Below, one piece after another: positions 8,755 to 20,174 of a stretch of 64,000 bases of DNA. A program made the position numbers and the translations under genes. The stretch's first letter is position 1; every line of letters begins with the position of its first letter. Below the pieces are notes generated by a model, which did not search any database, was not told the origin of the DNA, and saw only the letters and a list, made by a program, of their open reading frames with translations. Source of the stretch: Pseudomonas koreensis (GTDB lineage Bacteria; Pseudomonadota; Gammaproteobacteria; Pseudomonadales; Pseudomonadaceae); NCBI RefSeq assembly GCF_012986595.1, contig NZ_JAAQYM010000001.1, positions 1,017,986 to 1,081,985 on the forward strand, written 5' to 3'.

Positions 8755-10205
8755 GCACCTCGACGATTATTCCTACGGTTGCCGTAGAAGAAGATTTCCG
8801 CACTCGGGCCCACAACGCCCTGGGCGATGCGCAGTTGCGGAACAACTTCCGCACTGCCATGGATTCACTGATGACCAAGCGGGCAGCGGCTTTCAGCGAC
8901 GCCCACGAAAGAGAACATTTGCGCGCCCTGGGCAACTCGATCAGGGCCCGCGCGCTCTCCAAGTTGCCCGACCTGCTCGAGCAACTGGAACAGAACCTGA
9001 CCCGCAACGGTGTGACAGTGCACTGGGCGGAAACGGTGGACGAGGCCAATGGCATCGTCTTGTCGATCATCCGCGCTCACGAGGCGCGGCAAGTGATCAA
9101 GGGCAAATCGATGGTCAGCGAAGAGATGGAGATGAACCATTTCCTCGAGGCTCAAGGTGTTGAATGCCTGGAGTCCGACATGGGGGAATACATCGTCCAG
9201 CTCGACCACGAGAAGCCTTCACACATCATTATGCCGGCGATCCACAAGAATGCCGGTCAGGTCGCGTCCTTGTTCCACGACAAACTTGGCGTGGAATACA
9301 CCAAGGACGTTGACCAACTCATTCAGATCGGTCGCAGAGTCCTGCGGCAGAAATTCTTCGAAGCGGACATCGGCGTCTCCGGTGTCAACTTCGCCGTCGC
9401 CGAAACCGGCACCCTGTTGCTGGTGGAAAACGAAGGCAATGGGCGTATGACCACCACCGTGCCGCCGGTGCACATCGCCGTCACCGGTATCGAAAAGGTT
9501 GTGGAAAACCTGCGCGACGTGGTGCCGCTGCTGTCATTGCTGACCCGCTCGGCGCTGGGCATTCCGATCACCACCTACGTCAACATGATCTCCGGCCCGC
9601 GCAAGGAACACGAACTCGACGGCCCGCAGGAAGTGCACCTGGTGCTGCTCGACAACGGTCGCAGCCAGGCCTTTGCCGACAGCGAACTGCGCCAGACCCT
9701 CAACTGCATCCGCTGCGGCGCGTGCATGAATCATTGCCCGGTCTACACCCGCGTCGGCGGTCACACCTATGGCGAGGTGTACCCGGGCCCTATCGGCAAA
9801 ATCATCACCCCGCACATGGTCGGCCTGGCGAAAGTCCCGGATCACCCGAGCGCTTCGTCGCTGTGCGGCGCCTGCGGTGAAGTATGCCCGGTGAAAATTC
9901 CGATCCCTGCCCTGCTGCGCCGTCTGCGCGAAGAAAACGTCAAAGCCCCGGACGCGCCGCATCAAGTGATGCGCGGCCAGGGCAGCAAGTATTCGCGCAA
10001 GGAACGCTTCATCTGGAACGCCTGGGCGAAACTCAACAGCTCGCCGACCCTGTATCGACTGTTCGGCTTCCTCGCCACGCGCCTGCGTGCGCTGACACCG
10101 AACAATGTCGGCCCGTGGACGCAAAACCACAGCGCACCGAAACCCGCCGCCCGCTCGCTGCACGATATGGCCCGCGAGCATCTGGCCAAACAGGGAGACC
10201 GCTGA
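8751..10205 (+). CDS. lldF: L-lactate dehydrogenase complex iron-sulfur subunit LutB/LldF
   Basis: 484 residues. The N-terminal two thirds is the LUD (DUF162) fold (MVSEEMEMNHFLEAQGVECLESDMGEYIVQ region, and AETGTLLLVENEGNGRM), and the C-terminal third carries two 4Fe-4S clusters: CIRCGACMNHCP at about residue 318 and LCGACGEVCPVKIPIP at about 370. The start ATG overlaps the lutA stop. It ends in a TGATG junction with lutC. It probably passes electrons from lactate to the quinone pool. Confidence 0.93.
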   Translation: MSTSTIIPTVAVEEDFRTRAHNALGDAQLRNNFRTAMDSLMTKRAAAFSDAHEREHLRALGNSIRARALSKLPDLLEQLEQNLTRNGVTVHWAETVDEANGIVLSIIRAHEARQVIKGKSMVSEEMEMNHFLEAQGVECLESDMGEYIVQLDHEKPSHIIMPAIHKNAGQVASLFHDKLGVEYTKDVDQLIQIGRRVLRQKFFEADIGVSGVNFAVAETGTLLLVENEGNGRMTTTVPPVHIAVTGIEKVVENLRDVVPLLSLLTRSALGIPITTYVNMISGPRKEHELDGPQEVHLVLLDNGRSQAFADSELRQTLNCIRCGACMNHCPVYTRVGGHTYGEVYPGPIGKIITPHMVGLAKVPDHPSASSLCGACGEVCPVKIPIPALLRRLREENVKAPDAPHQVMRGQGSKYSRKERFIWNAWAKLNSSPTLYRLFGFLATRLRALTPNNVGPWTQNHSAPKPAARSLHDMAREHLAKQGDR

Positions 10206-10872
10206 TGAGCGCCAAGCAAAATATCCTCGCCAAGTTACGGAAAAGTCTGACTGGCACCACGCCGATTGCCGACGACTTCGACGTCGATCTGGTGACGCAG
10301 CCTTACACCTACAGCGCCGAGCAACGCATCCCGCAACTGCGCAAACTGATGGAAGCGGTGCACACCGAGATCCATCTGTCGACCGGCGCAGACTGGCCGG
10401 CGCTGCTCGCGCAATTGCTGCGTGACCGTCAGTTACCGAGCCTGTTGATCGCACCGACGACAGCCCACGGTCAACGCATCACACAGCACTGGGCGAACCA
10501 TCCGGAGCTGCCGGTACTGAAATCCTACGACCGGCCGATGGATGAGTGGAAAGCCGAGCTGTTCAATGACACCCCGGCCAGCCTCACCAGCACCCTCGGG
10601 GCGATCGCCGCGACCGGCAGCCTGATCATCTGGCCCACCCGCGAAGAACCGCGCTTGATGAGCCTCGTGCCGCCGGTGCATTTCGCCTTGCTCAAGGCCA
10701 GCGAAATCCGCGACAACTTCTATCAGGTGCAACAGGAATTCGAGTGGGCACAAGGCCTGCCGACCAACGCGCTGCTGGTTTCCGGCCCGTCGAAAACGGC
10801 CGACATCGAACAAGTGCTGGCCTACGGCGCCCACGGCCCGAAAGACCTGGTGGTGCTGATCCTGGAGGACCA

Positions 10873-10876
<4 letters not shown>
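10205..10876 (+). CDS. lldG: L-lactate dehydrogenase complex subunit LutC/LldG
   Basis: 223-residue LUD-domain (DUF162) protein, third subunit of the L-lactate oxidising complex. Typical parts are MSAKQNILAKLRKSL at the start and the segment LGAIAATGSLIIWPTREEPR with LVPPVHFALLKASEIRDNF. A longer open frame runs upstream but overlaps lutB entirely, so the ATG in the TGATG junction at 10205 is the start. Its own stop overlaps the dld start in the same way. Confidence 0.92.
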
Positions 10877-13683
<2,807 letters not shown>

Positions 13684-13724
13684 AGAAAGTTAGAACCCTT
13701 GAGCGAGGTGGTAGTCCACAGAAC

Positions 13725-13746
13725 AAGCCCCGAACTTGCGGGGCGC
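13725..13746 (+). terminator. Putative terminator of the lactate operon
   Basis: AAGCCCC / GGGGCGCTT stem around GAACTTGC, 40 bp after the dld stop. It is followed by a C/T-rich rather than pure T tract, so it is only moderately convincing. Confidence 0.45.
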
Positions 13747-13814
13747 TTCCTCCTTTCGCTGGCCTGCTCTGACGGTCAGCGAGAGTCTGGATTCCCCAGT
13801 GCAAGGAGATACTC

Positions 13815-14096
13815 ATGAAGCATTCTGTACTGTTAGGTCTGTTCGTTACTGCATCGATGATGGCTTCTACTTCGTTCGCCGACGGCAAGCCTTCTGACTT
13901 GTGCGAGGCGAACTTGCAAAAAATCGAAAGCGCCAAGACACAATATCAAACGTCGCCGGATCTGAATTCGCGCGTATCGGCAAGCGTCAGCAAAGCCCAG
14001 GCCCTCAAGGCCCAGGGCAGGATCGACGACTGCCTGGCGGAAACCCAGCAAACCCTCCTGGAAATCCAGAACTCGACGGGGGACACCAAGAAGTAA
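13815..14096 (+). CDS. Small secreted two-Cys protein, copy 1
   Basis: 93 residues; no family that I can name. A clear Sec signal peptide (MKHSVLLGLFVTASMMASTSFA) is followed by a mature part of about 71 residues predicted helical, with two cysteines in the motifs DLCEANLQKI and DDCLAETQ, which could form one disulfide in the periplasm. The start has a strong AAGGAGATA Shine-Dalgarno. A paralogue follows 200 bp downstream with the same leader bases, the same DLC...DC spacing plan and a similar hairpin after its stop, so the pair arose by tandem duplication. Function unknown. Confidence 0.8.
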   Translation: MKHSVLLGLFVTASMMASTSFADGKPSDLCEANLQKIESAKTQYQTSPDLNSRVSASVSKAQALKAQGRIDDCLAETQQTLLEIQNSTGDTKK

Positions 14097-14102
14097 ACCT
14101 CG

Positions 14103-14126
14103 GGCCGACCAGCGTTCAGGTTGGCC
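14103..14126 (+). terminator. Hairpin after small secreted protein copy 1
   Basis: GGCCGACC / GGTTGGCC stem (one G-U pair) with an 8-base loop, 6 bases after the stop. It resembles the hairpin after copy 2 but lacks a T-run, so termination may be partial. Confidence 0.45.
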
Positions 14127-14294
14127 TGATCCAGCGGGGGTTTGGTTGAAGGGCCACGATGTAAAAAAAACCGAATTCCTGCGGACGGCCGCGGTCGATT
14201 GAACAGGCCCACTACCAAACACGGCCTGTTACGACCTCGGCATCGCCGCCAGACCGTCCGGCAGCACCGAGACCAACCGTTCAAGGAGATACCC

Positions 14295-14570
14295 ATGAAG
14301 CATTCTGCAATTGCTGGATTGTTCATCGCTGGTGCCCTGCTGACGTCGCCGGTGTTTGCGGCAGACAAAGACCTTTGTGCCGGGAATCTTCAAACCATCA
14401 AAGACTTTGTTACCAGCCAGCCGTCCATTCCTGAGTCGTCCATGAATAACGTCAAAGAAGCGCAGGAAAAAGCTGAAGCCGCGCAGGCGGCCGGCAATGA
14501 CAAGGATTGCGTTGAGGTGACCTCTTCCTTGATCACCAAAATGCAAATCCGCAATCCAACACGCAACTGA
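14295..14570 (+). CDS. Small secreted two-Cys protein, copy 2
   Basis: 91 residues, paralogue of the preceding gene. The signal peptide MKHSAIAGLFIAGALLTSPVFA is cut before ADKDLC; the mature part has cysteines in DLCAGNLQTI and DKDCVEVTS and is otherwise Ala/Glu/Lys-rich helix. The 14 bases around the start (CAAGGAGATAC-C/T-CATGAAGCATTCTG) are nearly identical to copy 1, while the protein bodies have diverged. A longer upstream open frame lacks a ribosome site, so the ATG at 14295 is chosen. It sits directly upstream of ssrA. Function unknown. Confidence 0.8.
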   Translation: MKHSAIAGLFIAGALLTSPVFAADKDLCAGNLQTIKDFVTSQPSIPESSMNNVKEAQEKAEAAQAAGNDKDCVEVTSSLITKMQIRNPTRN

Positions 14571-14578
14571 TATGCCAC

Positions 14579-14602
14579 GAGGCCAACCTTCGGGTTGGCC
14601 TC
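14579..14602 (+). terminator. Hairpin terminator after small secreted protein copy 2
   Basis: Perfect GAGGCCAACC / GGTTGGCCTC stem with a stable TTCG loop, 8 bases after the stop codon. There is no T-run, but the stem is strong and separates the gene from ssrA. Confidence 0.6.
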
Positions 14603-14666
14603 GCCGGCCGTTTGGCGTACACTGCGCAGGCTTGTTGCCTCATCTGATGTACGAGGCAATGAGTTC

Positions 14667-15056
14667 GGGGCCGATTAGGATTCGACGCCGGTGACGAAAC
14701 TTTAGGTGCATGCCGACTTGGTAACAGAAGTCGTAAATCCACTGTTGCAACTTCTTATAGTTGCCAATGACGACCAATACGGTGCTGCTCTCGCTGCTTA
14801 ATTGCAGCTGACATGCACTCCTGGTGCCTTCGGGCCCAGCAATCATCAGGGGATGTCTGTAAACCCGAAATGATTGTCATATAGAACAGAATCGCCGTGC
14901 AGTACGTTGTGGACGAAGCGGCTAAAACTTACACAACTCGCCCAAAGCACCCTGCCCGTCGGGTCGCTGAGGGTTAACTTAATAGACACGGCTACGCATG
15001 TAGTACCGACAGCGGAGCACTGGCGGACGGGGGTTCAAATCCCCCCGGCTCCACCA
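14667..15056 (+). ncRNA. ssrA: Transfer-messenger RNA (tmRNA, SsrA)
   Basis: About 390 nt. The 5' end GGGGCCGATTAGGATTCGAC and the 3' end with GGGTTCAAATCCCCCCGGCT then CCACCA form the tRNA-Ala-like domain. The tag frame runs from the resume codon GCC at 14763 to TAA at 14799-14801 and encodes ANDDQYGAALAA, the proteolysis tag form I recall for P. fluorescens. It rescues stalled ribosomes together with SmpB. A strong terminator follows. The 3' end, a frequent integration site for phages and islands, is not followed by an integrase here. Confidence 0.98.
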
Positions 15057-15064
15057 ACTCAACG

Positions 15065-15094
15065 AAAAAAGACGTCCTCGGACGTCTTTTTTTG
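15065..15094 (+). terminator. ssrA terminator
   Basis: AAAAAAGACGTCC / GGACGTCTTTTTT perfect inverted repeat ending in a seven-base T-run, 9 bases after the tmRNA CCA end. Confidence 0.92.
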
Positions 15095-15446
15095 TGCCTG
15101 GAATTCAGCACGTTTCCCCTCAAACGATCGATTGCAAATGACTTCAAGTGGCTAAAAACCAGCTTATTGACGCACAAGAGCCCGCGTAGGATTCGCGCCC
15201 TCTCAGCCTGGCTGAAGCGCTTTTGCGATTCGACATGGACAGTTATGACCGACCTTCCCCACCGAATCGCGTCTCCGCCTGCCCATGCGCCAGGTCCAAT
15301 ACAGGTTGGTCGCAGGTGAAGCGGGTTGGATTTTGCGTGAGGACAAGGTCACGGCGTTTTGAAATAACTGGGCGCGTTGCGGCCGGCGGATAAACCTTCA
15401 AACCGCTTCTACACTCACACCGCCCCCACCGCCACGACAAGCCCCC
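15095..15446. other. Gene-free stretch between ssrA and the DUF2252 gene
   Basis: About 350 bases with no open frame of convincing composition, no integrase remnant and no repeat of the tmRNA 3' end that I can find. A C-rich stretch (CCGCCCCCACC) precedes the DUF2252 start, and there is no clear Shine-Dalgarno. The promoter of that gene is presumably here but I cannot place it. Confidence 0.5.
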
Positions 15447-16853
15447 ATGACCACCCTCCAAGACCGCATGAAGCAAGGCAAGGACGCCCGCAAACAATGC
15501 TCGCGCAGCGCCCACGCCACCACCGGAAAGATGAACCGAGATCCGATCCCACTGATCAAGGCCTCCAGTCAGGGCCGTGTCGCCTCGCTGGTGGAGTTGC
15601 GTTACGGACGAATGCTGGTGTCGCCGTTCACGTTCTTTCGTGGCAATGCGCTGGTTCAGGCGCATGATCTGTCGAGCACAGAAAACATGGGGCTGGTCGG
15701 GCCAATCTGCGGTGACGCGCATTTGATGAATTTCGGCGGTTTTGCCACGCCCGAGCGCAATCTGTTGTTCAGCGTCAATGATTTCGACGAGGCGCATCCA
15801 GGCCCGTGGGAGTGGGATGTGAAGCGCTTGGCGGCGAGTTTCGTGGTGGCGGCTCGGGATTTGCGTCATGGCGAATCGGTTGAGGAAGACGTGTGTCGGC
15901 AGATGGTCGGCGCCTATCAGGCGACGATGCTGGAGTGTGCCGAACAGAGTGCGCTGGAAACCTGGTACGACTCGATCAAGTACGAAGACCTGCTCGATCA
16001 GGCGCGCAAGAGTGCGCTGGAGCATGTGCAGCGGGCCGTCGACAAAGCCGAGCGGCGTACCCACGCCGAGTTGCTGCCGAAGATCAGCGAGCGCGACGCC
16101 CACGGACGGTTGGTCATTCGTGATGATTTGCCGGAAATCTTCCACCTGCACAAGAACACCACGCTGCTCGACGCCGATGATGACTGGTTGCGGCTGGCGG
16201 ACTGGCGACCGTTGTTCGACACGTTCATGCGGGATTATCGATCCAGCCTGCAGGCTGACCGGCGGGAACTGCTCTCGCGGTTCAAGGTGCAGGATCTGGC
16301 GTTCAAGGTGGTCGGTGTGGGCAGCGTCGGCACGCGCTGTCTGGTGGCGCTGCTGACCGATGATCAGGAATTTCCGTTGTTTCTGCAGTTCAAGGAGGCG
16401 CGGCGTTCGGTGCTCGCCGATTACGTGAAAGCCAAGTCCCGGATGCGCCATGAAGGTCAACGGGTGGTCGAGGGCCAACGGCTGATGCAGTCGGCCAGCG
16501 ATCTGTTCCTTGGCTGGACCACCGGTCCCAACGGGCGCTATTTCTATGTCCGGCAATTGCGCGACATGAAGATCTCCGCCGAACTGGAAAACTTCGACGC
16601 CGAAACCTTCGCCGCCTATGCCCGGGTCTGCGGTCGCGCCCTGGCCCGCGCCCACGCCAAAGCCTCAGGCAACGCGGCGGTCATCAGCGGCTACCTCGGC
16701 AAGGGCGATGCCTTGGCCGACGCCCTGTTCAAATACGCCCGCCGTTACACCGCGCAGAACGAGCGCGACTTCGAACGCTTTCAGGACGCTTGTCGCAAGG
16801 GCCGGCTGAGGGCTCGTTCGGAAGCCGATTTCGCTGCGGATCATCTGCCCTGA
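15447..16853 (+). CDS. DUF2252 family protein (kinase-like fold)
   Basis: 468 residues covering one full DUF2252 domain. Characteristic stretches are SPFTFFRGNALVQAHDL, GDAHLMNFGGFATPERNLLF and NDFDEAHPGPWEWDVKRLAAS; GDxHxxNFG and DFDxxxPGPxxxD resemble the catalytic and metal-binding loops of aminoglycoside-phosphotransferase-like kinases. KEARRSVLADY follows in the middle. No signal peptide or membrane helix, so it is cytoplasmic. Substrate unknown. It stands alone between ssrA and an acetyltransferase gene; an earlier in-frame Met is not seen. Confidence 0.88.
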   Translation: MTTLQDRMKQGKDARKQCSRSAHATTGKMNRDPIPLIKASSQGRVASLVELRYGRMLVSPFTFFRGNALVQAHDLSSTENMGLVGPICGDAHLMNFGGFATPERNLLFSVNDFDEAHPGPWEWDVKRLAASFVVAARDLRHGESVEEDVCRQMVGAYQATMLECAEQSALETWYDSIKYEDLLDQARKSALEHVQRAVDKAERRTHAELLPKISERDAHGRLVIRDDLPEIFHLHKNTTLLDADDDWLRLADWRPLFDTFMRDYRSSLQADRRELLSRFKVQDLAFKVVGVGSVGTRCLVALLTDDQEFPLFLQFKEARRSVLADYVKAKSRMRHEGQRVVEGQRLMQSASDLFLGWTTGPNGRYFYVRQLRDMKISAELENFDAETFAAYARVCGRALARAHAKASGNAAVISGYLGKGDALADALFKYARRYTAQNERDFERFQDACRKGRLRARSEADFAADHLP

Positions 16854-16952
16854 AGCGTTGCAGAGCGTTCGCTGCCGAGATGAATTTTTCTTCACTGCCC
16901 CCGTTCGATCAACACGGTACAGTCCGCTCGCTCATTCAAGAAACTACGGTTC

Positions 16953-16980
16953 GCCCGCGCTCTCCCGCGGGCTTTTTTTT
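16953..16980 (+). terminator. Terminator after the DUF2252 gene
   Basis: GCCCGCG / CGCGGGC stem with a 6-base loop followed by eight T residues, about 100 bp after the stop codon. Confidence 0.88.
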
Positions 16981-17073
16981 GCCTGGCGTTTGGTGCCGAA
17001 GCGATACACGCGGTTTGTTTTTTTCCGCCCCGTGATCAATCCTGTCCCTCGACCCTGCCAACCGGAGCGCCCG

Positions 17074-17661
17074 ATGTCACTGCTGAGTCTGCCCTGCCAA
17101 CGCCTGACGCTCGCCATCCTGGCCCCGGACCAGGCCGAACTGGAAAGTGATTTCTACCACCGCAACCAACGCCACCTCGCGCCGTGGTCGCCGATTCGCA
17201 CCACCGAGTACTTTTCCACCGCACAGATTCGCCGACGCCTTGAGATTCAGGCCAGCGCCTACGAGAGCGGGCTGGCGATGCATTTCGCCCTGTTGACGCC
17301 GGATGGTCAGCAGATGATCGGCGCGTGTAACTTCAGCGGGATCATCCGCGGCGCGTTTCAGGCGTGTTATCTGGGGTATCACATCGACCACGCTCATCAG
17401 GGCCAGGGCCTGATGCAGGAAGGCCTGGTGGCCGGTATCGGCTATATGTTCGACACGCAGAACCTGCACCGAATCATGGCCAACTACATGCCCGGCAACG
17501 AGCGCAGTGCGCGGCTGCTGGAGCGCCTGGGTTTCGAGCGCGAAGGCTATGCCAAGGCTTACCTGAACATCGCCGGGCGCTGGCAGGACCATGTGCTGAC
17601 GGCGCTGGTCAACCCGTTGTTCGAGACGCCCGAGAAGCGCTGGTCGCGCCAATTGGCGTGA
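17074..17661 (+). CDS. RimJ/RimL-type GNAT N-acetyltransferase
   Basis: 195 residues. The protein opens with the RimJ-like segment SLPCQRLTLAILAPDQAEL and HLAPWSPIRT (found in ribosomal-protein alanine acetyltransferases), then has the acetyl-CoA loop YHIDHAHQGQGLMQEGLV (Q/RxxGxG-type) and the C-terminal NERSARLLERLGFEREGYAKAYLNIAGRWQDHVL. It probably acetylates the N terminus of ribosomal protein S5 or a similar target, but the exact substrate is inferred. An upstream extension crosses the terminator at 16953, so the start at 17074 is preferred. Confidence 0.88.
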   Translation: MSLLSLPCQRLTLAILAPDQAELESDFYHRNQRHLAPWSPIRTTEYFSTAQIRRRLEIQASAYESGLAMHFALLTPDGQQMIGACNFSGIIRGAFQACYLGYHIDHAHQGQGLMQEGLVAGIGYMFDTQNLHRIMANYMPGNERSARLLERLGFEREGYAKAYLNIAGRWQDHVLTALVNPLFETPEKRWSRQLA

Positions 17662-17730
17662 GTTTCACAATTCGTTAAGCATTGGCGAAGTATGCTCAGG
17701 GCTCCTGCCCTCTCCGGTTGCCTGAAATCC

Positions 17731-19170
17731 ATGCCGCGTGCCGCCACTTCGCTGTTTCTACTCGCCGCCCTGCTGTTTTTTTTCGCCTTGGGTAACCACC
17801 AGTTGCAAGGCTCCACCGAGGCCCGGGTCGCCGGGATCGCCATGGAGATGCATCTGGACGATGACTGGGTGACGCCACGCCTGTTTGGCGAGCCGTTTCT
17901 GGAAAAACCGCCGCTGAGCCTGTGGCTGGACGCCGGCGCCATGCGCGTGTTCGGTGTTTCACCGTGGGCGGTGCGGCTGGCGTCGGCGGTGGCCGGGTTG
18001 CTCAGCGTGATGTTGCTGTACGGCATGCTGCGTCGCTTCGGGCGCCCGAAAGCCGTCGCGTGGACGGCAGGGATTCTGCTGGCGACCATGGCCAGTTACT
18101 GGAGCAACGTGCGCGGGGTCGGCGAGGATGCGCTGCTGGCGCTCGGCGTGACCACCGCGTTGCTGGCGTTCTTTCAGGCGCAACGCGCGCCGAACGCCGG
18201 TAACTCGCTGCTGTTTATCGTCGGGATCGCCATCGCCACCTTGAGCAAGGGCGTGCTCGGGCTGGCAATGCCCGGGGTGGTGATTTTTGCCTACCTGCTG
18301 GCGGACAACCTGATCGACAAACGCTTGAAGGTCGGCGCCTGGCTGCGTCCCGGCCTGCTCACGGCCGTGGGCCTGATTCCGTTGCTGATCTGGCTCGCCG
18401 TGCTCTATCAACGCGGTGGTTCGCACGCCGTCGCGGAAGTGCTGCTGACCAACAGCGTCGGTCGCTTCAGCGGTTCGTTCGTCGAGGCCGGGCACTATGA
18501 GCCGTTCTATTACTACCTGGCCAAACTGCCGGAAGCGTTCCTGCCGTGGAACATTCTCGTGTACCTGGGGCTGTGGCATTTCCGCAAGCAGTTGAAGGCC
18601 AACCGTTACCTGCTGTTTTTCAGCCTGTGGATCGTGGCGCAGTTCATCATGCTGACCCTGGCTTCCAGCAAGCGCACGGTGTACCTGATGTCGATGACCC
18701 CGGCCGCCGCCGTGATCGCCGCCGAGTACGCACGCGTGTTGTTCGAGCGCTTGCAGGCGCGTGAAACCGCCGACCGCTTCATCGGAAAAATCGCCCGTCA
18801 TCGTCTAGCGCTTGCCGCCGGTTTGCTCACGGTGGTGATCGCCAGCTACCTCGGCGCCGCCCAGTGGGCCTTGCCCAATGCCGACAAGGAGCTGTCGTTC
18901 CTGCCGCTGACCGAACACATTCAGACCCTGCAAGCCAACGGCCAGCACGTCGCGCTGTTCCAGGCCAATGAGCGGGTCGGCGGCGCCAGCGTGTTCTACA
19001 CCCAGCGTGTGCTCAAAGGGCTGGACACCGATGCGCAACTGCACGATTTCCTCAGCGCCTCGCCGGCGAACGTCGCGGTAATCTCGGCAGACAGCGAACC
19101 CGCCGCACCACTCAAGGTGCTCAAGACCATGATGGTCGGGCGGCAGGCGTACTATTTCGTCAGCTACTGA
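17731..19170 (+). CDS. ArnT-like glycosyltransferase, family 39
   Basis: About 479 residues with some 11 membrane helices, an inner-membrane GT39/PMT-type enzyme using an undecaprenyl- or polyprenyl-phosphate sugar donor on the periplasmic side. The first loop has TEARVAGIAMEMHLDDDWVTPRLFGEPFLEKPPLSLWL, matching the ArnT pattern EARYAEIAREM..GDWVTPRLNGxxYFEKPPL with the acidic catalytic residue in EAR. It is shorter than E. coli ArnT (550 aa), lacking most of the soluble C-terminal domain. The next gene is an Ais-like LPS phosphatase on the opposite strand, which points to lipid A or core modification. Start chosen at MPRAATS; an upstream Met 13 codons earlier is possible. Confidence 0.85.
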   Translation: MPRAATSLFLLAALLFFFALGNHQLQGSTEARVAGIAMEMHLDDDWVTPRLFGEPFLEKPPLSLWLDAGAMRVFGVSPWAVRLASAVAGLLSVMLLYGMLRRFGRPKAVAWTAGILLATMASYWSNVRGVGEDALLALGVTTALLAFFQAQRAPNAGNSLLFIVGIAIATLSKGVLGLAMPGVVIFAYLLADNLIDKRLKVGAWLRPGLLTAVGLIPLLIWLAVLYQRGGSHAVAEVLLTNSVGRFSGSFVEAGHYEPFYYYLAKLPEAFLPWNILVYLGLWHFRKQLKANRYLLFFSLWIVAQFIMLTLASSKRTVYLMSMTPAAAVIAAEYARVLFERLQARETADRFIGKIARHRLALAAGLLTVVIASYLGAAQWALPNADKELSFLPLTEHIQTLQANGQHVALFQANERVGGASVFYTQRVLKGLDTDAQLHDFLSASPANVAVISADSEPAAPLKVLKTMMVGRQAYYFVSY

Positions 19171-19189
19171 CGGCCGTCGCGCCAGACCA

Positions 19190-19222
19190 TAAAAAACCCG
19201 CCGGAACTGGCGGGTTTTGTTT
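19190..19222. terminator. Terminator between the GT39 and Ais-like genes
   Basis: AAAACCCGCC / GGCGGGTTTT stem around GGAACT, with A-run and T-rich flanks, between two convergent genes; it works for both. Confidence 0.88.
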
Positions 19223-19247
19223 GGGCTGACGCTTTGCGCACCTCAGT

Positions 19248-19940
19248 TCATCGAGTGGTCAATGAGTGCCAGTCGGAGGCTTCGATGAAGCCCAACATGC
19301 GCGGGGCCGCCTTGTTCGCGGCGGAGACGAACAGCGAGGAGCCGTAACCAGGGTCGGAAACCGGTACATCCAGGTCCTTTTCCAGCTCTGCCATGCATTC
19401 GCTGTGAGTCACCAGGATCAGATTGCGGCCCGGGAGCTTGTGCGCCAGCGCTTCCTGCAAAATGCGGCCCTTGCAGCTGATCAGCCAGTCTTCACCGCTG
19501 GCCGCGCGGTTGAACATGTAGCCGGCGGTCTGCACGGTGCGCAGCATCGGGCTGTTATAGATTTCGGCGTTATTCAGGCCCAGGTGCTCGAATTGCGCGC
19601 CGACACCGACCGCGACACTGCGCGAGCGATCGGTAATGCCGTCATCGCCGGTCAGGCACGGCGCCGGCGAGTGGTCGCAGCGCTCGACGTGACGCACCAG
19701 CACAATCATCTCGCCCTTGGCCCACCCCGCCGCCAGCGCGCGGGCGCCGGACACGTTGCCATGCGCCAGGTCCGGCACCGCCGCCGGGGCGAGCAGCCAC
19801 AGGGTCAGCGGAATCACCAGCAGCAAGGCGCCCAGGACGACCCAGGTATTGCGATAGCGGGCCAATCCGCTCAGGGAGATCGAGCGTTTGACGCCGAACA
19901 GACTCAGTCTCAATTCCACATCGGGCCGCCTCGTCGGCAT
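19248..19940 (-). CDS. Ais/PmrG-like LPS phosphatase (histidine phosphatase)
   Basis: 230 residues. A cytoplasmic stub and one membrane helix (about residues 31-52) anchor a histidine-phosphatase domain facing the periplasm. The catalytic stretch IVLVRHVERCDHSPAPCLTG followed by DGITDRS matches E. coli Ais (RHAERCDRS...CL...GIT), the core heptose-II phosphatase; the later catalytic His is in ILVTHSECMAEL. Four cysteines may form disulfides. Its convergent neighbour is an ArnT-like transferase, supporting a role in LPS remodelling. The Ais assignment rests on motif recall, and the substrate is inferred. Confidence 0.75.
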   Translation of the reverse strand: MPTRRPDVELRLSLFGVKRSISLSGLARYRNTWVVLGALLLVIPLTLWLLAPAAVPDLAHGNVSGARALAAGWAKGEMIVLVRHVERCDHSPAPCLTGDDGITDRSRSVAVGVGAQFEHLGLNNAEIYNSPMLRTVQTAGYMFNRAASGEDWLISCKGRILQEALAHKLPGRNLILVTHSECMAELEKDLDVPVSDPGYGSSLFVSAANKAAPRMLGFIEASDWHSLTTR

Positions 19941-20174
19941 GCATCACAGTCAATTCGATGCGGCGAGGGTAGAGAAACGGGCGTAAGCAGCGAGTGAAAC
20001 GCATGTGAAAAAAGTCTTGAGATGCCTTTGTTACAAATTCCGTAGGACAAAATCCTTTCAGCTCTCGTGTTTGCGGCCGATACAAACCTGCTAACACCCT
20101 TGCTGGCTCAAAAAAACAACAATCTTCCAGCCTGACCGACGATCAAGTAGCTCTACGTTCCTGGAGGAATTGTG

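Noticed and set aside
10744..10872. N-terminal extension of the D-lactate dehydrogenase frame by 43 codons
   Set aside because: It overlaps the end of lutC completely and lacks a ribosome site; the ATGA junction at 10873 is the natural start.
15057..15446. Possible prophage or island at the tmRNA 3' end
   Set aside because: No integrase, no repeated tmRNA end and no phage-like ORF were found in this gap.
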